From assembly GCA_911728455.2 (NCBI GenBank), contig OU452222.1, positions 4,564,108 to 4,628,107 of the forward strand: 64,000 nucleotides of DNA, read 5' to 3'. Positions 34,566 to 44,858 of this stretch are shown piece by piece. This DNA is from Marthasterias glacialis (Eukaryota > Echinodermata > Asteroidea > Forcipulatida > Asteriidae). Both the position numbers and the translations under genes were made by a program. The notes under the pieces are model-generated. The model saw only the letters and a program-made list of their open reading frames with translations, was not told the origin of the DNA and did not search any database. Each line of letters starts with the position of its first letter. Position 1 is the stretch's first letter.

Positions 34566-34945
34566 TTATTGGAGCCATCTTTGTTGGATTCCCTGTCTAC
34601 TCGTATATCACTGGATTACATTTACTGGTTTTTTGGAACCAGTCTTTTTTATTTGCGCGAAGTTGGATTTCGTCGCATAAACGTTTGTGTGGGCACCAGT
34701 GGGTTTTATTATTATTACAAAATCTGTTGATTAAACTTTGTTCATTTTTAATTATGCCATCGTTGTTGGATTCCCCTTTTACTCATTATATCACTGGATT
34801 AAATTTACTGGTTTACTGAATGGGACCAGTCTATTTTATTTGCGCAAGGTTGGATTTCATTGTATAAATTTTTGTGTGGGCACAAGTGTTTTTTTTTTTA
34901 ATATTACAAAATCTCTTGTTCAAACATTTTTAATTATCTTGTATT
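34566..34945 (+). repeat. Tandem duplication, about 185-bp unit
   Basis: Two copies share GTTGTTGGATTCCC-type, ATATCACTGGATTA, TTTACTGGTTT, TTATTTGCGC(G/A)A, GTTGGATTTC and TTTGTGTGGGCAC in the same order. Diverged, non-coding. The stretch 34950-36390 after it shows no recognised gene. Confidence 0.7.
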
Positions 34946-36389
34946 TTAGCTATGCTTTGTGTCTGCTTAACACGTAACCATAACATAGTAATGTACAACA
35001 CCAGCACATAAAGTAAGGGAATGGAACAGATTTCTTGCTACATTTATAGAATCATTTTATTTGACAACTCCAAATAAAAACTATAAACAATATAATTCTA
35101 ACAATATTAGCATAACAATAAATTTACTGAAATTCAACAAGTCTAAAAAGGAGACAAACTTTGAATCTTTTGAAGAGTGAAAATTTTTGTACTATCTGGA
35201 CACAATCTTTTGGAAGACTAATTTCCTATTTAATATTAAATTAAATAAACAACTCCGTTAAGCTGTGGAAACTTCATCATTTGGGCATGTTTTCAAGTTA
35301 ACCCCAAATCACGTTTAATGTTTTGTCACAGATTTTTCGCCAGTTATGTTTCTTACAATTTTGAGTAACATTTTTCGTGCACATGGTAATATTTTAGGGA
35401 TAAATATTTTTCAGGACTACTGATTCTGGTGTACTGGTTTTAAAAAGTATGCAATGTTTAAGGTATTTCAAAGGAAACAAATTATTGCTTTTTGCAAAAG
35501 TAAATTCATTTAACTCAACCTGTTAAACTGTTATCAAATTAGGTATTCATAAAGATGCCTTTTTCCAGAAATTCTGTGCATATTCACGGGTTTGATTTTG
35601 ATAAATCAAAATAAGATCTAGCAAAACCCAAAACATATTGGCATTTACCACAAATGTGTAACAGCCATGAAAAGGTCAACAACTAACCCCATGGACCAGT
35701 CCCTAATTTAAGATCATGTCACAATGTAGAGCATTTGCTCTAGATTCAGATAAAAAAAAGACATGTTGGGAACATGATTAATTTCAAGATAAATACCAAA
35801 ATTGCACTTTTTAACAACTGGGTCAAAGTTAAGGGTTGTGCTAGAGCCACTCACAAATACAACCTAACATGTAAAGGAGATCTTTTTCACAAAATGTAAG
35901 CTTTTGAATTAAGAACACATATTCATTTACTTTTGCTTTCTTTGCTCACTGTGTATATATAATACCTCGGAAATCATGAAAAAAATAGTACTTGACATTA
36001 TACATGTTTCTTTTAAATTAAGTTTATGGAGTAAAATAAGTGCACCTTGCAAGCAGTTTAATTTTAAGATACATTTTATCATCCTGGTAAGTTTAGTGTA
36101 AAGCAGGGACATCACATGTAGGTCCCAGGATACTAGCCCCACATGCTTTCTGATGTCTGAAGGGCCTCCCTTTTGGAAGGGTCAGGTCCGCTACCCCTAG
36201 AACCAGTTTAACAAAAATTAACCACGTTTGAAGAAAATTGCTAAGATCTCCAACTTCATGAGTTCAAAATACACATGTTGTGGGCTTGCTTGCAAATAGT
36301 GCACGTACTTTTTACAAGAACAATTTGTGTCGATGTAATAATTGAATAATGGGATGTACTTGACATCATTATTTGACATGTCTACAATC

Positions 36390-36520
36390 TAGTACAAATA
36401 AAGTCAACAAGTTGCTCGGTTGTTCATCCATGATTCCTTGAAGACATTTGATGTTTCCATTATGAGTTGCTCTCCTCAAACTCTGAAGCCTTCTAGATTG
36501 TAAACATCACCTTTCCCATG
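36390..36520 (-). other. L3 terminal-exon-like block
   Basis: On the minus strand TTTACTGTTTCACAG precedes a stretch with GGAGAGCAACTCATAATGG and AATCATGGATGAACAAC, homologous to the L2 blocks at 23340-23520 and 26890-27085. TTTATTTGTACTAG follows. It lies about 340 bp beyond the stop of the 36859-37183 frame and may be 3' UTR or an alternative last exon. Confidence 0.4.
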
Positions 36521-36858
36521 CTGTGAAACAGTAAAGAAAACAAATGTATAGAAGTAACACATTAAGGCGCATAGAAAAAGGGAAAGGTCAAATGACCCCC
36601 CCCCCCCCCCCCGAGTATCAATGAAATCTTATAAGCCATCAATGTTCTCTTGAATTTTAAAACATTTCAGTTTCTTCAATTCTATCGTTTTATATCAATT
36701 TTATCCTGTTATATCATTGGTTTTTGAAGAATTATGCATTCCCATCTTCTTCTCTACAAGGTGGTTATGTTTTCCAGAAAGCACAGAGGGACAGTTTGTT
36801 TTCCTGAGATTTTATGAATTTTCATATAAATTTTTAATTACTTATATAAAGGGTTTTG

Positions 36859-37183
36859 TTAATAAAACATGTTTACATTTTTGGCTTCATATCTGTAATC
36901 AATCTGTAGGGATAACCACTCATCTGGGTTAGGCTGGTGCCAGCATGGAGTCCCCAGAGTGTTGTGGCATGTGATGTAGGGGTGCCGTCTGTACAGTGCT
37001 GCAAAAACAGCCCACTTTTTGATGTTAGTGTAAAACAAAATAATGTAACCCACATTATACACACCTCTGTTGTAACCCTCAAATATCAAAAATTGTGATG
37101 GGTAGACATTGGGCTGATGATAGGCACTAGCAGGTCTCAGGAATCTTCTTTTTGTGACAGGTAAATATCTACAGATGGCCCAC
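36859..37183 (-). CDS. Unrecognised coding exon of locus L3 (partial, C-terminal)
   Basis: After a weak acceptor (TTTGCATTTCGAAG) an open frame runs to TAA: WAICRYLPVTKRRFLRPA, then SAYHQPNVYPSQFLIFEGYN, VYNVGYIILFYTNIKKWAVF, YRRHPYITCHNT, CWHQPNPDEWLSL. About 107 codons with balanced composition, aromatic-rich. The first 20 residues align with the L2 cassette frame (ISKDIYSSTSRCPRPAYD) at the RPA..Y motif. A decayed match to WAVFAALY follows the L2 array at about 23562 and 27117. ATTAAA lies just past the stop. No known family is recognised. Confidence 0.45.
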
Positions 37184-37665
37184 CTTCGAAATGCAAACAC
37201 ATGAAATCAATTTTACTTTAAGACCAAACAAACATTTAATTTAATAAGGTATAGTTTGAATGTGACCTTTAAAATTGCCAAGTATTTAAAGGAAATATTT
37301 AAAGATGATTGAAGTATTATTATGAGATGTAAACATTTGAAAACAATAATTCTCTTTGTGGAAATCAATTCTTTAACCTAATTTTAAAGGGATGGTATTT
37401 TAGACGTTTTTTCAAAATTGTACAAGAAGCTTTCTTCCAAAAAAAAAAAGAATTTAAAATTATTTTAGTGGATCAAAATGTTGATCAAACCAGCAAAGGG
37501 TTGTCATTAAAGAGTAACAAAAGATTATTTAGTCAGGTACATGAATATCTTTTGCATCCTGCACAAAAGAAGTCAATCTAAAATACATCTTATGAAAAGA
37601 AGTTCCAACTGCTATTTTATGTTTGATATTACTTAATAAATGTACACATGTGTTCATAAATTTAC

Positions 37666-37739
37666 CATCTGAAGGTTGATGTACAGTGCACAGATATCCG
37701 CTTTGTTGATTGGTGGATTTCACTTCAGCTTCACTAGCT
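37666..37739 (-). other. Exon-like cassette L3-e
   Basis: Minus strand: ACTTTAACAG-AG, then a 72-nt open stretch (ASEAEVKSTNQQSGYLCTVH), ending GATG at gtaaat. With the second AG it is phase 1 at both ends. Close to L1 145-244. The arms ATCCAC and GCGGAT around CAATCAACAAA pair at five of six positions. It lies 480 bp before the coding exon at 36859-37183. Confidence 0.5.
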
Positions 37740-37846
37740 CTGTTAAAGTAAAGTTAACAAATGTTTTTTAGAAATGATTCAGTAATTCAAATAAATTCAC
37801 TTGTAAAAATGGCGTAATCTATAAATCCATAAATTTTTGCGACTGC

Positions 37847-38830
37847 AATTGTCGCTGCTCATTGTGAAAGGCCTGTTGAAGGATCGCGTGACAGCACCCA
37901 GCCTGTCAGGTAAAGTTCCTACAAAGCCTGCGCAGGAAACCCAAGCAGGGCTGGAACAGGATGTCTGCTCTCTGTGGAAGCAGCACTGACCGGCGAACCA
38001 AGAGTCTGGCTAGCCTCAGGAACCAAGGCTGGTGGAGCCAGAAGGGAGCCATGAGGAGGCCTCTGCAGTCCTCCTGCTCCAGCTCAGTTAGTATCCGAGG
38101 GATAGGGAAGAATAGAGGGTAGGCATAGGCAAGCAGCCCATCCCACCGTATTGCCAGTGCATCCGTGCGCAGGGGTTGAGGGCCCTCACGCAGTAGACTG
38201 GTACTTGGTGATCAGCCTTCGAGGTAAACAAATTGACATGTGGCCGGTTGATCAGCAGAAAAAGTGACTTAGTGACCTGCAGTTGCAGCACCCAGTCTGT
38301 CTGGAGGATTCACCCCATTGAGAGGGCACCAGTGCTGAAGTTTTCCTCGCCCTAGAGGTGGACTCCTGAGAGCGTGACCTTGTGGCGAATGCACCAATGG
38401 AAGAGTTCCCATGTGAGCACACACAGTTGACTCAACCTCGTGCCCCTCTGGTGATAGATGTAAGCCAGTACCGTGGCATAGTTGCATCAAACCAGAACTA
38501 CACAGCCCGCAATCGAGACCCAAAAACATTGGAATACGTCAGAGACTGCCAACATTCCGAGTACATTTATGGGACTTGAGCGGTGCTCGGGGCCCCACAT
38601 ACCCACCACTTGGCTTGGGTGTAGAGTGGCCCCCCAGCTAGAAAGTGATGCATCTGACATGGGTCTGATGGTGGGAGGGAACCAAGAGTTGGACAAGTCA
38701 CTTATACCAGCCCCTAGGATAATGTGGGGCAGGCACAAGGAAACCATGGCCGGATTGGGAATGTGCTGTCCGGCGACTGACCGAGTCTGCCGCACACACC
38801 AGAAATGTTGCTGGCGTAGCCACAAAAAAA
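37847..38830 (-). pseudogene. DIRS-type retroelement, RNase H region (decayed)
   Basis: Reading the minus strand across frames gives the order typical of DIRS1-like polyproteins after the reverse transcriptase: MSDASLSSWGATLH (RNase H), SPINVLGMLAV, ATVLAYIYHQRGTRLSQLCV, LFHWCIRHKVTLSGVHL, PHVNLFTSKADHQVPVYC, TDALAIRWDGLLAYAYPLFF, MAPFWLHQPWFLRLARLL, then LTGWVLSRDPS. Frameshifts and stops between blocks show that it is dead. Catalytic RT, recombinase and terminal repeats are not seen. It sits between L3 cassettes. Confidence 0.8.
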
Positions 38831-38983
38831 CACTGCAGGTAGACTTTCACCTCACAATGAATATTCCTGAACTCTGGAAATTATTGCTTTTTAATGTTAA
38901 CACATTTTTCTTAAAGCATAGTGTCATCAAACTGTCCAAAATCTGTTGATGCATCTAAAATGAATGGTTGTTCATAACTTTAC

Positions 38984-39090
38984 CTGTTAATGGAGAATAC
39001 ATCCTTGAATCTTGATGCTGGGCCAGGATGCGTATCAAGTATCTTCTTTTGGCAGATAGACTTCATCTGATTGACATTTCTGTAGCTAGC
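38984..39090 (-). other. Exon-like cassette L3-d
   Basis: Minus strand CATTTAG precedes GCTAGC and ATTAACAG precedes gtaaag. One frame is fully open (ASYRNVNQMKSICQKK, then PGPASRFKDVFSIN). Arms CTTGATAC and AGCATCAAG pair except at one position. A two-base difference in the middle distinguishes it from 40097-40205 and 41804-41911, which are closed in this frame. Confidence 0.45.
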
Positions 39091-39479
39091 CTAAATGCAA
39101 TGAAAATAAAAACACCAATTTGTGAAAAGGGGTGTGGAATTGTTTTCCTTCAACTGCAGCATCAATTAAATAATGCTTTGACCATGAGAGGGCACCATAA
39201 GAGGGCTTTATAGGACCATAAGAGAGTTTTACATCTTGCGTTTCTCTTATCTTGCATGTCTACTGGTTATTCTCAAGTGGGGATTCTCAAGTTAAGGCCT
39301 TTTGTTCTTGACAGATGTGGTCCGTGTAAACTGGCCGGAGATGGAGACTGCGTTGGGTCCCCTACTTGGCCAACGAAACTGTCAGCTCCTGCAGCCGACT
39401 GTGGCTGCAGTACGGTGCTGGACTGGAGACTGCTGACGTGGTAGCAGTGGTGTACAGACACCATTATGTAAAATCGGAA

Positions 39480-40030
39480 TACTGGAGCAAAGGTTACCTG
39501 GACATTCCACTGCTGAGCATGCACAGACCACACACACGCCGTCTGACGCTTCGTTTCACCCACACAAACACAAAACATGGTCTTGAATATTTTGCCATTG
39601 TCTGGCCATTCAGAGGTGCTTTTTTTTTAATCGTCGATTCCAGACCTTTGTCCTTTTGTTCCAAGAAGAGGATTACGAGACATTCGAGAGGCTTCCACCA
39701 TTGTTTATTCATTATATTTTGGTTCCTTTGAGGTAAGTCAGAGTGAGCCGGCAATCAAGCCATGGTTCCTGGTTTAGTACCAATGCTATGCCGTAGGTAA
39801 CGGTCGGTAACTTGCAATTCAAGGTGAGTGAATTTGACCTTCCTGGTCGAGAAAACAAAATGCATGCTGCAATAAAGAGAATCTTTGTTCTCTTGGCTTT
39901 GTCAAGTCAGGGTTTCTTTGTGCCAGCAGTACTCTCTAAAAAAAAAAAGGATTCCAGCAATTCCGACAAAATAATCCCACTGGGGGGAGGGGGGCGGGAA
40001 AAATTAAAAGAATACAGGCGGCAACTATTT
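39480..40030 (+). repeat. Interspersed repeat family B, in L3 block 1
   Basis: Carries ACTGGAGCAAAGGTTACCTG, the CACACACGC(C/T)GTCT block, CCTTTGTCCTTTTGTTCCAA, GAGCCGGCAATCAAGCCATG and TGTCAAGTCAGGGTTTCTTT. Frames up to 121 aa are not conserved among copies. Confidence 0.75.
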
Positions 40031-40096
40031 ATAGTGTCATCAAACTGTCCAAAGTCTGTAGATGCATCTCAAATAAATGGTTGTTCATAACTTTAC

Positions 40097-40205
40097 CTGT
40101 TGATGGAGACTACATCCTTGAATCTTGATGCTGGGCCAGCATGCGCATCAGGCATCTTCTTTTGACGGATAGACTTCACCTGACAATGGCATGTCCGTAG
40201 CTAGC
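40097..40205 (-). other. Exon-like cassette L3-c
   Basis: Minus strand, same borders as 38984-39090. A short frame from ATG, MPLSGEVYPSKEDA then stop, resembles MPLSDEVYLPKDNA then stop in 41804-41911. The centre holds ATGCTGG-G-CCAGCAT, a 15-base palindrome. Coding status is undecided. Confidence 0.45.
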
Positions 40206-40333
40206 CTAAATGCAAAGAAAAATAAAAACAACAATTTGTGAACAGGGGGTGTGATGTTGTTTTCATTCAATGGCAGCATCAATTAAAAAATGCTTTGACC
40301 ATAGAGGGCACCATCAGCTTTATATTTTGCGAT

Positions 40334-40695
40334 TTAAAGGAGCAATTCAGAATTGGTAAGACAAAATATACTTCAAGATCACAGATTTACATAAAACTTA
40401 CACGGTAGAATGATGACGATAGTAGAAAATATCCCTTGAAATATTTCTGTCTGAAATGCCACATTTGATGAGAAATAGAGAAACTAGTTTTCCGATTGGA
40501 GTTTATTGCTCAGAAGCGTTTTATTATTCATGATGACTTCATTGAAATGTGTAATCGGTTTTTCATTATTTTCTCGTGACCCAGATGGCCGATTGATCTC
40601 AAACTTCTACAGGTTTGTCAGTTTAGGTATATGGTGGATTACATAAAGTGCTTACACTGTTCTGTCAGTTAAAAACAATTCTGAATTGCTCCTTT
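40334..40695. repeat. MITE family C, copy 2
   Basis: Starts TAAAGGAGCAATTCAGAATTG and ends with the exact inverse, CAATTCTGAATTGCTCCTTTA. Internal layout (ACAGATTTACAT, AGTAGAAAA, TTTTCTCG, CTACAGGTTTG) parallels the 56032-56362 copy. Non-coding, about 360 bp. Confidence 0.75.
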
Positions 40696-41179
40696 AGACA
40701 ATAAGCATAATAAAAGAGAGGGCCCATGTTTTCCTTATCTCGCCTGTCCACCAGGGGTATACTATCAAGTGGGGATTCTCAAGTTAAGGCCATTTGTTCC
40801 TGACAGATGTGGTCTGTGTAAGTTGTCCGCAGATGGAGACTGTGTCGGGTCCCCTATTCAGCCAACGGAACTGCCAGCCCCTGCAGCCGACAGTGGCTGC
40901 AGGAGGCGGTAGCAGCACATCGCTACCAGTACAGTCTCCCGATAACTTGGTCTGTCCCCCGGGAGAGGTGTCTTTTTCCCAATAGTGACAGGATCAGTTC
41001 TCCCAAATCGTTTCATTTTCATTAAATAGTCTAAACAACACACATAAAACAAAAGTGCACCAGTCTACAACCTAGGACTGCTTAACTTCTCTTTTAAACA
41101 GTTGGGGATGGAAGACTTCATTACAGGCAAAACTTTCACTGCCTGGAAACGGAAGCGGTGTACAGACGCCATTGTGTAA

Positions 41180-41740
41180 AATCAGAATACTGGAGCAAAG
41201 GATACCCGGACATTCAATTGCTGAGCGTGCACAGACCACACACACGCTGTCTAATGCTTTGTTTCATCCACACAAAGACAAAACATGGTCTTCAATATTT
41301 TGCCATTTTCTTGCCATTCAGAGTTTGTTTTTGTGTAATCCCTGATTGTAGACCTTTGTCCTTTTGTTCCAAGATTGGGATTACGAGACATCAAGAGGCT
41401 TCCACCATTGTTCATTCATTGTATTTCGGTTCAATGTAGGTAAGTCAGAGTGAGCCGGCAATCGAGCCATGGTTCCGGGTTTAGTACCAATCCTATGTCT
41501 TGGTAATGGCCAATGTTTTACAATTCTCGGTGCATGAATTTGACATTTTCTCGGCCGAGAAAACAAAACGCATGATACAATAAGGAGAATCTTTGTTCTC
41601 TTAGCTTTGTCAAGTCAAGGTTTCTTTGTGCCAGCGGTACTCTCATAGAAAAAATTATTTTGGCAATTCCGCCAAAATAATCCCGCCAAAGGGAGAAGGG
41701 AAAAAATAAAAGATTCCCAGCAGCGACTGGTTAAAGCATA
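41180..41740 (+). repeat. Interspersed repeat family B, in L3 block 2
   Basis: Second L3 copy, with GGAGCAAAGGATACCCGGACA, TCCCTGATTGTAGACC, GGATTACGAGACATC-type, GGCAATCGAGCCATGGTTCC and AAGTCAAGGTTTCTTTGTG blocks in the same order as 39480-40030. Confidence 0.75.
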
Positions 41741-41803
41741 GTGTCATCAAACTGTCAAAAATCTGTGAATGCATCTCAAATAAATGGTTGTTCATAAATT
41801 TAC

Positions 41804-41911
41804 CTGCTGATGGGGAATACATCCTTGAATCTTGATGCTGGACAGCATGCGCATCAAGCATTGTCTTTAGGCAGATAGACTTCATCTGACAATGGCATGT
41901 CTGTAGCTAGC
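41804..41911 (-). other. Exon-like cassette L3-b
   Basis: Minus strand, CATTTAG acceptor and CATCAGCAG-gtaaat donor. Arms CTTGATGC and GCATCAAG are perfectly complementary (8 pairs) around GCATGCTGTCCA. A frame from ATG gives MKSICLKTMLDAHAVQHQDS and reads through the donor. Another ends MPLSDEVYLPKDNA-stop. Confidence 0.45.
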
Positions 41912-42013
41912 CTAAATGTAAAGAAAATAAAAACAACACTTGTGAAAGGAGTGTGATGTTGTTTTTCCTTCAATTCCAGCATCAATTAAAAAATGCTTTG
42001 ACATAAGAAATTT

Positions 42014-42178
42014 AAAAACTTAGTGATAGCACTTAAAGACTAACTAATAGTAAAAAAAAACTGCATGAGCTTTCGTAGAAACAACTACTTCATCAGATGC
42101 AAGTTGTTCTTGCCACGAAAGCTCATACAGTTTTTTTAATATTAGTTAGTTTTTAAGTGCTATCACTAAGTTTTTATA
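42014..42178. mobile_element. Foldback remnant of a Penelope-like element end
   Basis: Outer arms (AAAACTTAGTGATAGCACTT and its inverse AAGTGCTATCACTAAGTTTT, then TAACTAATA and TATTAGTTA) enclose the hammerhead-like hairpin at 42061-42130. Just right of it lies ATCTGTTAGACTAACACGGC. Penelope-like retroelements are known to carry hammerhead motifs in their terminal repeats next to such a TTAGACTAACACGG motif. The assignment rests on memory of those elements. Confidence 0.6.
42061..42130 (-). ncRNA. Hammerhead-ribozyme-like motif
   Basis: On the minus strand, helix III is CTGTATGAGC with GCTCATGCAG (10 pairs, one G-U). The core CTGATGA is at 42090-42096, helix II is GTAG/CTAC with a six-base loop (42075-42088), and GAAA is at 42071-42074. 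Helix I has GCAAG/CTTGC around AACAA. After helix III comes TTTC, where a cleavage triplet NUH is expected; reading it as CUU or UUC is ambiguous. All invariant core blocks are therefore present. Self-cleavage is untested. Confidence 0.65.
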
Positions 42179-43044
42179 TTTCATCTGTTAGACTAACACG
42201 GCTATCTCTATTATATGTTGACCATAAAAGGGCACTATACGCTTTATGTCTTGCGGTTTTAAACAATAAGCATAACAAAAGAGATGGCCCATGTTTTTCT
42301 TATCACGCCTGTCCACTAGGGGTATACTATTGAGTGGGGATTCTCAAGTTAAGGCCATTTGTTCTTGACAGATGTGGTGTGTGTAAAATGGCTGGAGATG
42401 GAGACTGTGTCGGGTCCCCTACTCGGCCAACAGAACTGTCAATGCCCGCAGCCGACTGTGGCTGCAGGACGGTGCTGGACTAGAGACTGCTGACACGGTA
42501 GCAGCACATCGCCACCGGTACAGTCTCCAGATAACTTGGTCTGTCCTGGGGGAGGTGTCTTTTTTCCAATAGTGACAGGATCAGTTCTACCCAACCGTTT
42601 TATTTTCATTAACCCCCCGTTTTATTTTCAAGACTGCTTTAACTTCTCTAGCAATAACGGGTAAAGAAAATAAGTTACAATATGGAACTGCAATAAATAC
42701 ATCCCACCCAGCCTGCCGCTACGAGAAAAGAGGAGGCTCACGAGGCATACATGCCACGGGGCACTGTGGGTAGGACAGCAGAGGGCGGTATTGCATAAAA
42801 TTATTAGCGAAAATAGCTGTTAGTATAGAAAATATGAAAAGGTAGTTGCTTTACTGGTAAGTAGAGTAATGTTGATTAAAATAAATAAGAAAATAAATAA
42901 AACATGTTTTTTGTCTGGTGCAAAGCCACTGCCAATAGGTGGAACTACCAATGGAAAGTGATAACTGATAATAGCTTTTATCAAAAGAAACTATGCTGGA
43001 TATATTAACTGACAACTGTTTTAATGTTCAGGAGTTTCCCTTAC

Positions 43045-43177
43045 CTTTTATAAAAGAGAGAGCAGTTCATTTACCAGACTCATTGTACATTGTCCAGGAA
43101 GCTTATCAACTGCAGGTCTCAGACATCAACTTAGTTGACGAGTAGATCTCCATGGAGATGACAGCCCTGGCAATATC
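43045..43177 (-). other. Exon-like cassette L3-a
   Basis: First cassette downstream of the L3 first exon. Minus strand TTTTCAG acceptor, AAAAG-gtaaggg donor. The frame DIARAVISMEIYSSTKLM runs into a stop, while RCLRPAVDKLPGQCT, in a shifted frame, aligns with L2 RCPRPAYDK. A one-base insertion explains the shift. Arms GAGATCTACT and AGTTGATGTC pair at eight of ten positions. Confidence 0.5.
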
Positions 43178-43451
43178 CTGAAAACAAACAACAAAATGCT
43201 TTAGTTAGTTTTAAAATATTTACAAGTAGTGAAAGACAAGGGTAGTTTGAGAAACCCCTGTCCATTTCAGTAACTCCCCTGTCCACTGGGGGTATAATAT
43301 TGAGTAGGAATTCTCAAGTTAAGGCCATTTGTTCTCAACAGATGTGGTTCTGTGTAAGCTGGCTGGAGACAGAGACTGTGTCGGGTCCCCTACTCAGCCA
43401 ACGGAACTGTCAGCACCCACAACCGACTGTGGCTGCAGGACAGTGCTGGAC

Positions 43452-44297
43452 TAGCCCCACTACTGTGGCAAGGATTTTTGACATAGGTTGAATCCTTAGC
43501 CACACGTCCAAGCCTATCTTTTGTGCAGCTCGTCCCCCAATCCGCTGCACCGAAACCTAACGGGTGCGGCGCTGGATTTTAACCAACTAAATGTGTCCAC
43601 GTACCTCTTAGCTTCCCTCCGGTACTTTGGCTGTTGAAGTTACTAACCTTATTAAGGGCAAATAATCATTTGCATTTTGCTCAAAATTACACCACACAAA
43701 TAGATATCGGCTAGCGATCGGGGCCATTTTGATTACCCAGAATGCAATGCCATCACGAAGTCACGGGTGGCGCTAGAGTGCAAAAACAATTTCAGAATGG
43801 AGTCAGAGAAAGTGCACTTACCAAACTATGCGCGCGTGCATGCAACCGATGCCATGCATAGATTTGGTGCATGCACTTTTTCTGACTCCATGCATTTTGT
43901 ATTCTAAGCTGTTTCATTAGCTGTAGCTGTCGCGTGAAACAGTCGCTGAATTGTTTTTGCACTCTCGCGCCACTCGTGATGTATTTTTTTTATTACCCGG
44001 CATTGCATTCTGGGTAATCAAAATGGCCCCGATCGCTAGCCGATATCTATTTGTGTGGTGTAATTTTGAGCAAAATGCAAATGATTATTTGCCCTTAATA
44101 AGGTTAGTAACTTCAACAGCAAAAGTACCGAAGGGAAGCTAAGAGGTACAAGGACACATTTAGTTGGTTAAAATCCAGTTCCGCACCCGTTAGGTTTCGG
44201 TGCAGCGGATTGGGGGACGAGCTGCACAAAAGATAGGCTTGGACGTGTGGCTAAGGATTCAACCGATGTCAAAAATCCTTGCCACACTAGTGGGGCT
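43452..44297. mobile_element. Long foldback element (family H)
   Basis: Starts CTAGCCCCACTA, ends TAGTGGGGCTAG. Arms of about 400 bp are inverse copies (TAGCCACACGTCCAAGCCTA, AATCCGCTGCACCGAAACCT, CTAGCGATCGGGGCCATTTT) around a centre near 43870 that contains TGCATGCA and GCGCGCGTGC words. Short frames in the arms are not genes. It directly abuts a single family G arm on its right. Confidence 0.85.
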
Positions 44298-44520
44298 AGG
44301 ATTTATCGCACAGGGGATCGTGCGGAAATCTTCTCCAGACTCTGCCTGTGAGTCTGACATGTCTGACAGCAACGACCGACCGATCATTGAGGGATAATTT
44401 GCCAAAAAAAGTAAGTCTCGATTCGAAAGTTGATGTCTGGTTTTAAAGGACAGGGTTCGTTGGGCCAAGAAGCGGAGGGAGTCCAGCGTTTTGGCACAAT
44501 GTATGGGGCTAAGCTGGATA
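44298..44520. repeat. Single right arm of foldback family G
   Basis: AGGATTTATCGCAC to CACAATGTATGGGGCTA matches 6350-6553 closely. The left arm is missing and is replaced by the family H foldback. This suggests that family H inserted into, or recombined with, a family G copy. Confidence 0.8.
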
Positions 44521-44858
44521 TATTCTTCGACCCTTCTAGATAACTAAGGATCAAAGTTTACTTAAATTCCATGGATATAAAGTGACAGCCGGATACGGCA
44601 TTTTAGCCCTAAATTGCCCTCAGTTTTGTGTGTGCGTGAAATGATGGGCTTTATGAATGCAAAAAGCAGTTAATAAGCGGATGGTTTAACGTTACCGTGG
44701 ACTCCGTCGCAGTGAAATGGAGACGGAGAGAGTGATGGTCCAACTTGACTTTGTGCCGAAAATACCCCAAAGTTTCTTCCAATTCTTTCTGTGAAAATCC
44801 TTCACTTGCTTCATATCATACCAAAATCATCATTATGACAATCAAATTAGTAACTCAC

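Larger units (their letters stand above)
39300..43450. repeat. Tandemly duplicated block of locus L3
   Basis: A module recurs: TTCTCAAGTTAAGGCC, then GACAGATGTGGT, GGAGA(T/C)GGAGACTG, TCGGGTCCCCTA and GCCGACTGTGGCTGCAG, at about 39290, 40770, 42340 and 43310. It is followed in the first two by a family B repeat and a cassette exon on the minus strand. The block was amplified several times, with differing losses. Confidence 0.75.
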
